From Miscanthus floridulus (lineage: Eukaryota > Streptophyta > Magnoliopsida > Poales > Poaceae): a DNA stretch of 64,000 bases. A program made the position numbers and the translations under genes. The stretch spans positions 83,201,603 through 83,265,602 of the forward strand of contig NC_089587.1 in NCBI RefSeq assembly GCF_019320115.1. Reading direction: 5' to 3'. The notes beneath the pieces were generated by a model that saw nothing but the letters and a program-made list of their open reading frames with translations, did not search any database and had not been told where the DNA came from. This document shows, piece by piece, positions 1 to 10,220 of this stretch (position 1 is its first letter; each line of letters starts with the position of its first letter).

Positions 1-1614
1 GAAGTTATTCAACTCTTCATGCCTGGCAAGAAGCAAGAGTCATTCCTTTTCACAACAAGCAAGCCAAAAGTGGGTGTTCTGCAATGAAGTTTGGACTCTT
101 GAAGAGCGGCCAAAAGGAGCAAGAGTCATTGGAACAAAGTGGGTGTTCCACAACAAGCAAGATGATCAAGGCGTAGTTGTGAGGAACAAGGCAAGACTAG
201 TTGCAAAGGGGTTCTCTCAAGTTGAAGGTTTGGATTTTAGAGAGATCTTTGCACCGGTTGCAAGACTAGAAGCCATTTATATCCTCCTTGCATATGCATC
301 ACATCATGAAATGAAACTATATCAAATGGATGTGAAAAGTGCATTTATAAATGGCTTTATTAGTGAACTAGTCTATGTTGTCAACCTCCCAGGTTTAAAG
401 ACCCTAGATATCCTAACCATGTTTATAGGTTGTCCAAAGCATTATATGGGCTTAAGCAAGCCCAAGAGCTTGGTATGAGCACCTTCGGGACTTCCTCATT
501 GAGAAGGCTTCACCATCGGGAAGGTCCGACACCACACTATTCACCAAGAAGCTTGATGGGCATATCTTCATTTGTCAAGTGTATATTGATGATATCATCT
601 TTAGATCATTCAAATAAAGAGTTCTTACAAAGAGTTTGGTGATTGATGTCAAGGAGTTCGAGATGTCAATGATTGGAGAGCTTACATTCTTTCTTGGTTT
701 TCAAGTCAAACAAATGAGAGAAGGGATTTTCATCTCCCAAGAGAAATATACAAATGATCTTCTCAAGAGATTCAAGATGTATGAATGTAAGCCAATCAAG
801 ACACTAATGCCAACTAATGGACATCTTGACCTAGATGAGGGAGGTAACACGGTTGATCAAACTATCTACCGCTCTATGATTGGTAGCTTGTTATATTTAA
901 CCATATCTAGGCCCGATATCATGTTTAGTGTGTGTATGTGTGCAAGATTTCAAGTCAATCCTAAGGAAACTCATTTAGTTGCCATAAAAAGAATCCTTAG
1001 GTATCTTAAGCACGCATCAAGCTTGGCCTTTGGTATCCCAAAGGAGCTAGATTTGAATTAATTGGCTATTCCAATTCGGATTATGCTGGTTGCAAAGTGA
1101 TAGAAAAAGCACATCCAGAGGGTGCCATTTGCTTGGTAGATCACTTGTGTCTTGGTCCTCCAAGAAGCAAAATAGTGTGGCTTTATCCACCGCCGAAGCG
1201 GAATACATTGCCGTGGGTGCTTGTTGTGCATAAATACTTTAAATGAAACAAACTTTGCTAGACTATGGTGTAGTTCTAGATAAAGTACCTCTTTTGTGCG
1301 ACAATGAAAGTTCGGTAAAACTTGCAACTAATCCGGTTCAATACTCTCGCACCAAGCACATAGATATCCGTCATCACTTTCTTAGAGATCATGTTGCTAA
1401 AAATGATATATCATTAGAAGGTGTAAGGACCAAGAATCAATTAGCGTATATCTTCACTAAACCGCTAGATGAGATGACTTTTTGTCGATTGCGGAATGAG
1501 TTCAATGTTCTTGATTTTAGTAACTTCACTAAAAATGAGCCTGTGTTGTCCCTTGCATTGCATTGTAATATACAACTTGTTTCATTTTTGGTAATGCATA
1601 TAGGGCTTGTCTAA
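1..1614 (+). pseudogene. Copia pol remnant: reverse transcriptase and RNase H
   Basis: Frames at 74-478, 430-642, 636-1061 and 1243-1614 together cover the Ty1/copia RT (RVT_2) and RNase H. Recognisable blocks are KARLVAKGFSQ with FAPVARLEA, then QMDVKSAFING, LYGLKQA near 445, IGSLLYLTISRPDI near 880, a SWSSKKQNSVALSTAEAEY-type segment near 1150-1210 and LCDNESSVKLA near 1295, which carries an RNase H aspartate. The protein would copy element RNA into DNA. Several frameshifts and stops break it, and the YVDD region near 570-600 is damaged. The first ~70 bases look like a scrambled partial copy of 115-165. Integrase must lie upstream of the window. Confidence 0.85.
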
Positions 1615-1904
1615 CATGGTTAAGATAACCACCATAAAGCGTGTGAAGAAGCTTAACCTTGGATCAAACTTGACAAGCAACTAGATTTAATCTTCAAGTA
1701 TTGCATTGCATATGCATGAATGTTGTTTTTATTGTTTATCTTCAATTGCCCTCTTATTGCCTATTTTCATAAAAAGAATAATAGCCAAAGGCAAAATATT
1801 TTTGAAAAATATGAGGGTTTGAGAGAGGTCACTCACATTAGTCCCAATTGGTGTTTATATTTGGATCTTATTAGAGTTGGGACTTGATTAGAAACAGGCA
1901 GCAT

Positions 1905-2330
1905 GAAGGACTTTGAAGATTCGCTGAAAAAGGAATGACTGGACGCTGTACTGGACTCTGATGGTCCAGCGTCTGGTCAGTTCATAGGAGGTGAACTGCT
2001 GCTGAGAAGGAGTGACCGGACGCTGAAATAGTGTTCTTCCAGTGTCCGGTCAGATCATGGCTCTGCGTCCGATCGATCGAAGACGATGATAGCTACTTTG
2101 CATCGGACTCTAGCTGCATCCGGTCGGTGTCCACCGGACACGTCTGGTTGTGGTTCTAGAGGATTTGGACCTCTCTGGAATCGACCGGACGTTGGGTGAC
2201 AGCGTTCGGTCGCTGCCCACCAGAGCATCCGGTCAGTAGGAAATGTGCGTGTTCTGGATTCTTTTCCTGTTTCCTTTTCTGACACGCGGGGGACCCCCAT
2301 ATAACCCTATTCGCCGCGTGCATCTTTCCT
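1905..2330 (+). promoter_or_regulatory. Internal CCGGACGCTG-type motif array with TATA-like site
   Basis: After pol the sequence contains repeated copies, in both orientations, of a motif close to GACCGGACGCTG / CAGCGTCCGGTC (near 1937, 1965, 2015, 2045, 2115, 2185 and 2228), followed at 2299-2306 by CATATAAC. The same motif array followed by a TATA box is present in the 3' LTR at 6475-6772. The block is therefore laid out like an LTR promoter but sits inside the element, ahead of the env-like region. Promoter function is inference. Confidence 0.5.
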
Positions 2331-3082
2331 AATCCACCATCATCACCACCACGCCTCCATTCCCGAGCTGCATCACCATTGCGCCCTAGCCGCCGAGCTA
2401 GCCTCCACCACCGCTATCCCACGCCGTTGTCGCCCATGCTCCAGCGCCAGTGCCCCACACCTTTGCTTCAGGCCGCCACTCCCATATAGTAGCCCTAGGC
2501 ACCGCCTCCACAAGCTCGCCATGCAACAAGCTCCACCGCCGAACCCTAGCCATGCAGCAAGCTCCACCGCCGAGCTCTTGCGGTCGAGCCGCCCTGCTTC
2601 GCGCCAAGCGCTGGCGTGAGCCTGTGCTGCTCCACCGTGCCTCCCCACATCCGTGCGCTCCCGATCATTAGCCGTTATGCCATCGTGCCCGAGCTTCATC
2701 GTCGTCGGTGCCCTAGCCACTGCTCTCCTTGCTGATTCATTGTAGTGTGTCGCCAACCCTAACCTCCAGTTGCTGACCCGGTGGTTCCCTGATCCATTCC
2801 TCTTCTCGTCGTTTCGCCGATTCATCAGGTAGCAAGCCCTCGATTCAATTTCGTACCTAATTACTTGCTTTCTTAGGGTTTCGCATCTCTAGATGGATAA
2901 TTAAGATTATTTGTATATCCTATCTATTCTATCATGCAGCGAGTCGGTGCCATTGTGGTCCTATTTGCAGTTGGCAGTCAACTCGGGGCTAAGCTCACGA
3001 GTACGGATCGAGGCCAAGTCTCAGAAATGATAGTTGACAGTTGTTTCTTGTCAGCAGCAGTTGTTCTTTTCAGATCTAACCG
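2331..3082 (+). other. Leader-like region of the retroelement, no clear gene
   Basis: A C-rich stretch (2331-2830) with overlapping open frames on both strands is followed by a T/A-rich stretch. A GT after ATTCATCAG near 2828 and an AG in ATCATGCAG near 2939 could mark an intron in the leader of the env-like ORF, but I cannot confirm splicing. The ORFs here (for example 2450-2671 + and 2373-2825 -) are low-complexity and overlap one another, so I call none of them genes. Confidence 0.3.
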
Positions 3083-5545
3083 ATGGTTCATGTCAAAAAT
3101 ATTGGAGGTGGTCCCGATGATGAGGATCCGAGACACCTGCCTCTCTTGCCTATAGATCCAAAAGGCAAGGCGACGAAGAAACTTACAACAAAGAAGCGGA
3201 AGTATCTAGATGCAGACATAGCTAGAGCAGCCGTAGTTGCAGAGGCCGCAGAGCATGCCAAGAGAGGAGGTGCTCATAGTGGTGTTGTTATTGCAGATTA
3301 GCTCTCTCCATCTACGATGGCCGTACTAGAGCAGGTTGAGCGCCGTCATGGTGGTCCAGCTGGGACTGTCATGGTTGCGGGACAGCGAGTTGTCTTGGAT
3401 GAGAGTCAGCCTCAGGGGGAGTCATAGTAGGAGCCATAGGCAGCAGAGCATACCCAGGAGGGACAGCAGGGTGAGGAGACAGAGCAGGCACCTCAGCCAT
3501 AACTTCACCGCTCTGGTCGTACCCATGCTCCAGTCACACCGAGGGCAGATACACAGCAGAGGGTTTCTCGTCCATCGCCTAGACCACAGGGTCTGCCTCA
3601 AGTGATTCATCTAGATCTGAGGGCCGCCATGACCAAATAGGTGCAGCAGCTCAGATTTGTGGTTTTGAGTAGTGGTTTCCATCGAGGCGAGATGAGCGTG
3701 CATCAGAGGGCTTCTACACACCACTGCAGGAGTAATTCTATAATGCATATCTTAATAGTGGAGCTGTTTTTAGATCTCAGAGGGTGTGCAACATAGAGTC
3801 TATTGTTGCAGCAGCTGGAAAGCACATTCGTCCCTACCTATCTTACCTATCAGGGCTAACAGATTTACTTGGACAGATAGGCTTATATGTTTCATCTTGG
3901 GTTCATCAGTTCTATGCTTCTCTCTAGATTGACCCACAGCATAGATTCATACACTTTGCATTCAGTGGTAGAGATTATAGGCCGACGAGTACTAGGGTCA
4001 AAGAGATACTCAGGCTTTAGGAGTAGACTATCTGGCTACATGAGGTTTGCTATGGACAGACAGCGCCCCCCAGACGTCCTCATGGCGGGATAGTGCCCCC
4101 AACAGATCTAGTCCACCACTATTTCATAGAGTCATTCGGTGAGGGGACTAGCAGGACACTCAGTGATCTTACTCCCACTACTAGAGTGCTTGATGCCATT
4201 ATGAGGAGGACACTGCTTCCGAGGATGGGGTATCGCGAGGGCTTGACTCACATACAGTTGTGGCTACTGAACTGTCTGATGTAGCAGACATTGTTTGATA
4301 TTTGGGATCTCCTTCTATCAGAGATGGAGGATACTATTGCTGAGGGTTTAGAGGTCACCGACAGTTGTTCTATGCCCACTGAATCACGTTTCTTATTCAC
4401 ATGGCAGTTACAGTGAGGCCGCCTGAGATGCTAGCTGAGTACAGTGGTGTTACGATAGAGTTCCCTATATATAACCTGACTTAGATGATTCACCATAGTA
4501 CACCGAGTGCACCTAGCCAGCCGTGTCATTGTTTAGAGGTGCCAGAGACTATAGCCCAGCATGATGATACTATCAGGGGCATAGCAGCTATTAAGGAGGA
4601 GCAGTTAGATGCTCAACAGGAGGGGATGGTCGAGAGCGACCCTAGTGACAGCTCAGATGAGGACTACCACGATATTCCACAGATGCCTCCACAACGACAT
4701 GATCATGAGGCCGGTAGCTCCAGTTTTAGCTCCATCTGCACTGCAGACTGACCTCGCTCTACTTGCCATACTTGAGCGAATGAGGTAGGATCAGGCTCGC
4801 CAGGCTCAGGAGACTGCCGCTACTTTTGCACAGTTCCAGGCTCAACAGGATGAGTTTTCAGCGGCAAGCAGCAGGCCATACAGCAGCAACAACAGGCCAT
4901 GCTTTAGCAGCAGCTCCTCATGCAGCAGCAGCTCCTTGGATTTATGTAGCATGTAGTGACAGCTATTGGGGTTCCACCGCCATAGCCTTCACCCCAGCTT
5001 GGTTAGCCTGCCATCACTTCTATGACTCTAGCGTTACAGCCTAGTGGGCTTCAGAGTCAGAGACAGCCACCAGCACAGTTTGCTTCACCTACAGAGCAGG
5101 TGTCCTAGTGGTTTGCTTCGCCTGTGTTAGCCCCGCAGTTCACACCTCTCTAGACAGGCTTCACATCGACTCAGACTTCCTCGGTCCTAGTGCTAGACAC
5201 GTCAATCTCCAGAAGTCTTGGAGCGACTTTCAGTGAGTTGATAGGGCAGCCTACTTCGCCATATTTACATGACCCAGGTCTTTCTATAGTTACATCTATT
5301 ATCGGGACTACAGAGACGCTCCCTTCCTTAGTGGCATCATCAGAGCCAGCTGCTCTAGTCATACCTGCACAGTCTACAACAGCTTCAGTTGTTGATCCAA
5401 CCTAGACCACTTCAGTGTTGCTTCCAGCTACAGAGGGTCAGATAGCTCAGAGCTCTGGTTCAGATGATGATAGCACTCAGTTCCAGCTTGCTCCTCGTAC
5501 CTCAGTGCCTGACTCGTCCGCTGTAGCCCCACCGACCAACCCTTA
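3083..5545 (+). pseudogene. Decayed third ORF (env-like) of the Sirevirus
   Basis: Frames starting at 3083, 3336, 3887, 4093, 4485 and 5190 make a broken reading path of about 2.4 kb. It begins with a lysine-rich basic patch (KGKATKKLTTKKRKY) and an alanine-rich helix, passes a proline/glutamine-rich part, and includes a better-conserved globular piece at 4093-4284 (FIESFGEGTSRTL, LLPRMGYREGLTH). An acidic serine-rich stretch follows (SDPSDSSDEDYHD near 4650) and then a Q/A/P-rich tail. Sireviruses often carry an env-like ORF in this position. I see no convincing signal peptide or fusion segment, so the env label rests on position alone. Several stops are TAG where neighbouring codons suggest CAG (3425-3440). 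Not functional. Confidence 0.4.
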
Positions 5546-5564
5546 GGTTTTGGTGTTTGATGCC

Positions 5565-5626
5565 AAAGGGGGAGAGGGATCAAGTATGCTAGACTTAGGG
5601 GAGCGACTTAGGGGACTTAGGGGGAG
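5565..5626 (+). other. Cluster of polypurine tracts (internal)
   Basis: AAAGGGGGAGAGGG at 5566-5579 is followed by three further purine runs of the type TTAGGGGGAG up to 5626. Clusters of polypurine tracts upstream of the 3' LTR are a described hallmark of Sireviruses, where they can prime plus-strand DNA synthesis. The one next to the LTR is at 6023-6035. The 400 bases between are T-rich with no supported gene. Confidence 0.6.
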
Positions 5627-6022
5627 CTTAGCTTATTTAGACTATCTATTATATTTGGAGTTTTATGTGTGATACACTTTTACGCATTTGTGTGTTTACC
5701 TTTATGCATCAAACTATATTTATGTGATAGTGATATCTACGTAATCGTTATATATGACATGTGTGCTCTCTACTTTGAATTATTTATATGTCATATCACT
5801 TGTGCTATGCTCATTTTCTTTGCTTCTGCGTTTTACTTCGATGCAAATGAGCTTTATTACTTGTACTCATGCTTATTTCATATCTTTTGAGTACATCATG
5901 TTGGCTTCGGTCATATAAGCTTGCCTAACTCTTTTGTTCTTATTGTCAAAAACTTATATGAACCAAGCATGTCAAAAACCTCAACTCTTTCACATACTCG
6001 AGGTAGTATTGTCATCAATCAC

Positions 6023-6036
6023 CAAAAGGAGGAGAT
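6023..6036 (+). other. Polypurine tract adjoining the copia 3' LTR
   Basis: The run CAAAAGGAGGAGAT lies directly before the LTR start TGAAAGC at 6037, which is the expected position for the plus-strand primer of reverse transcription. Confidence 0.7.
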
Positions 6037-8326
6037 TGAAAGCATCTAGGCCCCTAGTTGGGTTTTGGTGATTAATGACAATACATGATTATTATGACTA
6101 ACGTGTGTTTTATAGAGGCAATTAAGCTAGGTCATGGTAATGGAGATCGATTGGGCTATCATGGTGGTCATGCTCCTACGATGGAAATCGTTTTGGTTTT
6201 CAAAGGATGGACTAGTTCTAAGTGTCGATTGGAGTTGAAGAGACACTTAGAGTAGTTTAGGACTTTGTTTTTCATTTGGTCGTACTATTAAGGGGGGTAT
6301 GGATGGGTAGCTTGACCTAGATAAGTCTAGTGGGCTAGGTGTGGTGTACACTTGCTAAACCTAGCACTAGGTAGCTCCTAAAAAGCCCTTAGATCCATTG
6401 GAGCAAACTCCATTCATGTATGATCGAAAGTTGGAAGTGAATGGAGGGTCAAATGCTGACCGAACATTGGCTTCGGTGTGACCGGACGCTGGCGTAGAGT
6501 CCGGTCAATTCATTTGATCAAGATGAAGTCGTTTGGAAGTGACTAGACGCTGAGAGGTGAAGTGACCGGACGCTGAGGGCCAGCGCCCGGTCGACTCTAG
6601 TAAGGTTTCAGAGAGGGAAAATCACGACCGGATGCTTTTGGTCAGTGTTGACCGGACGTTGGGCAGCATTTGGTCACACTGTAAACACTGGAGTTCGGGG
6701 TGAACTGATCGGTGTGTCCGGTCACCCCGCGGAGGCACATAACAGTTCGTTTTTTAGCCCATGTTATAAATACTTCCTCCATTCGTGTGTGAGGGTACTT
6801 TTGCTCATTCCAATAGCTGAGAAACACCTTTGAGAGTGCCAAGAAGAGTAAGGTCCTAGTGAGGTGGTTGAGATTTGAGAATCCCAAAGAGAGCCCTCAT
6901 TAGTGAGATCAAGAGTAGCAAAGTATGCATCCACCATTCTCATTAGGCTTGTCGTGGTCAAGTGAGAGTTCGTGCTTGTTACTTTTGGTGATCACCATCA
7001 CCTAGATGGCTTGGTGGTGATTGGAGAGCTTGGTGATCATCCGACGGATCTTGTGGATGACCCAACTCAAGTTGTGAGCGGTTGTGGGTGATTCACCACG
7101 ACAGAGTGTCGAAGAATCAACCCGTAGAGAGCACTTGATCCTTGCGCGGATCAAGGGGGAGCTACACCCTTGCGCGGGTGCTCCAACGAGGACTAGTGGG
7201 GAGTGACGACTCTCTAATACCTCGGCAAAATATCGTCGCGTTCCTCCTTCTCTCTTTACTTTGAGCATTTACTTTGAGCAATTCAATTCTTGTCATTTAT
7301 ATTCCTAGAATTGCCATGCTAGAGTAGGATTGGAACTTAGGGTGCTAAACTTTTGTGCGTTTGATCAATAGAAACACTTTCTAGGCATAAGGGGTTAATT
7401 GGGCTAACCGTAGAGTTTAATTATTGCAAAGAAATTTAGAATTAGCCTAATTCATCCCCTCCTTCTTGGGCATCTTGATCCTTTCATCCATCATTCATCC
7501 ATCATCATTGTGAGATTGGGAGAGAATCGAAGTGCATTACTTGAGTGATTGTATCTAGAGGCACTTGGTATTCGTGTTTCGCTGCGGGATTCACTTGTTA
7601 CTCTTGTTGGTTGCCGCCACCTAGACGGCTTAGAGCAGCAAGGATCGTTAAGCGGAGATTGGTGATTGTCTCTGGCTCTGATTGTGGTGATTGTGAGAAG
7701 TCTTGTGTCTTCTCCGGCGGAGTGCCGAAAGAAAACTCTATTGGATTGCTTGTGTCATTGAGTTACCTCACTTGTGGGTAGATTCTTGCGGTGTCCAATT
7801 GTGTGGACGAGGTTCGTGCAACACCTCTTAGCCGCCGAACCCACCAAGCATTGGTCGACACAAAGGAGACTAGCGTGCCGGCAAGCACGTGAACCTCGGG
7901 AGGAAAATTGGTTGTCTATTACCCTTTGGTATTCTCCCGGTGATTGATTTAGTATTCATCTTGTGATTGGTTCACTCCTCTACACGATGATATAATCACC
8001 CTACTCACTCATTTATATTCTTGCAAACTAGTTGTAGCAAGCTCTTTAGTGTAATTAGAATTGAGAGCTTGCTTTGTTGTTTTAAGTTCATCTAGTGGAG
8101 CTCTTTAGTGTAGCAAGTGTGAGAGCCCTTAGTGAGTAGTGACATAGAAAATTATGTGTCTAGAGATCATAGAAACTAGAATTGTTGGATAGGTGGCTTT
8201 GCAACCCTTGTAGAGCTAAAGCAAGTTTGTATTTTGCTATTTGTTATACTAATCAAATTGCTCTAGTTGATTTGTAGATTTTTAATAGGCTATTCACCCC
8301 CTCTCTAGCCATATTAGGACCTTTCA
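6037..8326 (+). repeat. 3' LTR of the Sirevirus-type element
   Basis: The LTR begins TGAAAGC right after a polypurine tract and ends ACCTTTCA at 8326, giving matching inverted ends TGAAAG/CTTTCA. It is 2290 bp long. Inside are GACCGGACGCTG-type palindromic motifs (6475-6510, 6550-6600, 6625-6665), then a TATAAATA at 6765-6772 that would start transcription, then a GC-rich segment, then an A/T-rich 3' part. The target duplication cannot be tested because the 5' LTR lies outside the window. ORFs in it (6645-6833, 7545-7781 and others) look incidental. Confidence 0.8.
6475..6772 (+). promoter_or_regulatory. LTR promoter: CCGGACGCTG motif array plus TATA box
   Basis: At least six copies of a CCGGACGCTG-like motif, some inverted (CAGCGCCCGGTC near 6582), sit within 200 bases upstream of TATAAATA at 6765-6772. 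Palindromic CCGGAC-type motifs in LTRs are known from grass Sireviruses. That they act as transcription-factor sites is inference. Confidence 0.6.
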
Positions 8327-9441
8327 GCGGCGAGTGGGCCGGTAGTGGTGAGAAGGCAGAGCGGTGGAGCGCGGCTAAGGCGAGCACAGCCACACGCGAG
8401 CAGACAACCCGGTGGAGGCGGGCACGCGCGATGGGGCAACGCGGTGGAGGCGGGTAGCGCGGTGGGGGCGGACAGGAGCGAGCGAGAGAGGGCGTTGTGG
8501 AGAATTTTATTTTCTCGGCAAGGTGCGGACGAGAGGGTGTGAAAACGCGATGGCGAAAGGAAGCGATGACGCGATGGCGAGTCGGGAGACGCATCCGTCC
8601 ACACGGACGCCTAGGTGGAATCATTATCAGAACCAAAGAAAAACAGTGTGTAGAGGTTACGACTACAACCACAACGCTCATTTTGTTAGTTGCAACATGT
8701 GTTGGACAGTAATCAGACGTCCTCTGTCTGCTATCAACTCTGCCTCTACAAATTGCCATCTCGTGGTCCGTCCGTCGAGCTGAACCTTTCGCTTGCTCTC
8801 TCCATCATTCCCGCAGAAAATTGAGGTCTCGTGACCTGTGATGGTTCAGGATCAGGCTCGCCTAGTTTCAAAAAAATAAAGGGTTCAGGTTCGCCTTCAA
8901 GTTGAGGATCTTTCGTAATTATTAGGCCATGTGGAACAAGGAGCACAAGTCGTAGAACAATGTTTACAATGCATATTTGTAACAATCCTCTAAATAATCA
9001 ATAATGTGAGCATTGTTGTAGCAGTCCTCTGAATAATCAATAATGTGAGGCCAACTGCACATAACACAACGTCTTCTCATAAGAAAAAAAATGAATAGGA
9101 TGGCATCTTCACACTATACTCGTATTTTCCTAAAATTATTGTAGGTTATAGTGACGTCGTCTTTTCAGTGGTACATAAATAAAGTTTAAGTATACAGTGA
9201 GGTGTCCACGATGACTTGTTTAATTTAAAATCTGTTGCGCAATCTGAATCTCAAATGTGCTAAGAAAAAGAAAATAAAATATAGTTGAAAAAAATCTAAT
9301 AAAAAAATAAGAAAAGAAACAAAAACAGTGCTCGGCGAATTCCGGGGGTGGCAGCAGCAGCACCATCCATGTGGCGGCGCGCGAGCGCCGAACCAGACCT
9401 GACGGGTCCATTTCCATGGGCCATGGCCCCTTGTTAACTGA
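8327..9441. other. Intergenic, no gene supported; short 39-bp tandem duplication
   Basis: 8327-8620 is G-rich with overlapping open frames on both strands (8253-8759 -, 8345-8783 +), none with a recognisable domain. 8700-8940 resembles unique intergenic DNA. A TCCTCTAAATAATCAATAA-type unit occurs at 8986-9010 and again at 9025-9049 with one change (period 39). 9220-9420 is A-rich and then GC-rich without a gene I recognise. Confidence 0.4.
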
Positions 9442-9687
9442 GGGCTTGTTTAGTTACTACCCAAAATGTCAAATTTTTTAAGATTCTTCGTCACATCGAA
9501 TCTTTAGACGCATGCATGAAGTATTAAATATAAATAAAAAATAAAACTAATTACACAATTTAGACGAAATCCACGAGACGAATCTTTTAAGCCTAATTAG
9601 ACTATGATTGGACATTAATTGCCAAATAACAACGAAAACGCTACGGTACTCATTTTGCCAAATTTTTCGGATCTAAACTGAGCCTGA
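9439..9687 (+). mobile_element. Tourist/PIF-like MITE with TGA target duplication
   Basis: The element runs 9442-9684, starts GGGCTTGTTTAGTT, ends AACTGAGCC, and is flanked on both sides by TGA (9439-9441 and 9685-9687). The interior has the typical grass block with GAGACGAATC and a TAATTAGACTATGATTGGAC-like stretch. The same family occurs at 49900, about 51962, and 62589 in this window. A 3-bp duplication fits PIF/Harbinger; the family is non-coding. Confidence 0.75.
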
Positions 9688-10220
9688 CGCAACGCAACCT
9701 TTACTGGATAAGATAAGCATGGCGGTCAAATGTTTGTATGTTTCGCGTATTTTTCTGGGAACCCACTTCTACGTCCATCTATCTGCAACGACGTCCCTGC
9801 TTGATGATGTCTAGGTCCACCTCGAGTTTAGAATTTTGATTAAAGGACGCCGTTCCATAGATACAAATTTATTTTGGGGGGTGGCCTAGAGTCCATCCCA
9901 CTCCGATGCTAGAGCTGTCCTTGCTTTGTACACAAACAAACAACATAATAACCCTTCCTTCACTTTGTTTGTTCTAAATAGAACAATTTATTGCTTTAAC
10001 TAAATTTAATTTATGGAGATAAACTTAGAATTCATTGTTTTGGAGATCTAACTAAAGAACCCGTTGAAGGGCATTTTGTTTTCACCAAAATCTCTAGTCC
10101 TATCCTATAAATAAGGAAAGATATAAATAGACTCTTAGAGTTACTTAATAAAAACCGCTTCTGTATTTTCTCTGCACTCCAACACCTTTTCTATATCCTA
10201 TTCCCACTATATAGAACCGC
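9688..10220. other. Intergenic DNA, MITE-like near its end
   Basis: No gene is seen. The stretch 10069-10140 resembles 24827-24910 on the far side of the following gypsy element in the same orientation, suggesting related MITE-like sequence on both sides of the insertion. Confidence 0.35.

Larger units (their letters stand above)
1..8326 (+). mobile_element. 3' part of a Sirevirus-type Ty1/copia retrotransposon
   Basis: The window opens inside the pol gene of a copia element and runs through its 3' LTR; gag, integrase and the 5' LTR lie off the left edge. Seen: copia RT and RNase H motifs (1-1614), a ~4.4-kb stretch between pol and LTR, several purine runs of the AGGGGGAG type (5565-5626 and 6023-6035), and an LTR starting TGAAAG and ending CTTTCA. 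Known for the Sirevirus lineage: a long region after pol that can hold an env-like ORF, multiple polypurine tracts, and short palindromic motif arrays in the LTR. The combination supports Sirevirus. All reading frames carry stops and shifts, so this copy is dead. Confidence 0.8.
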
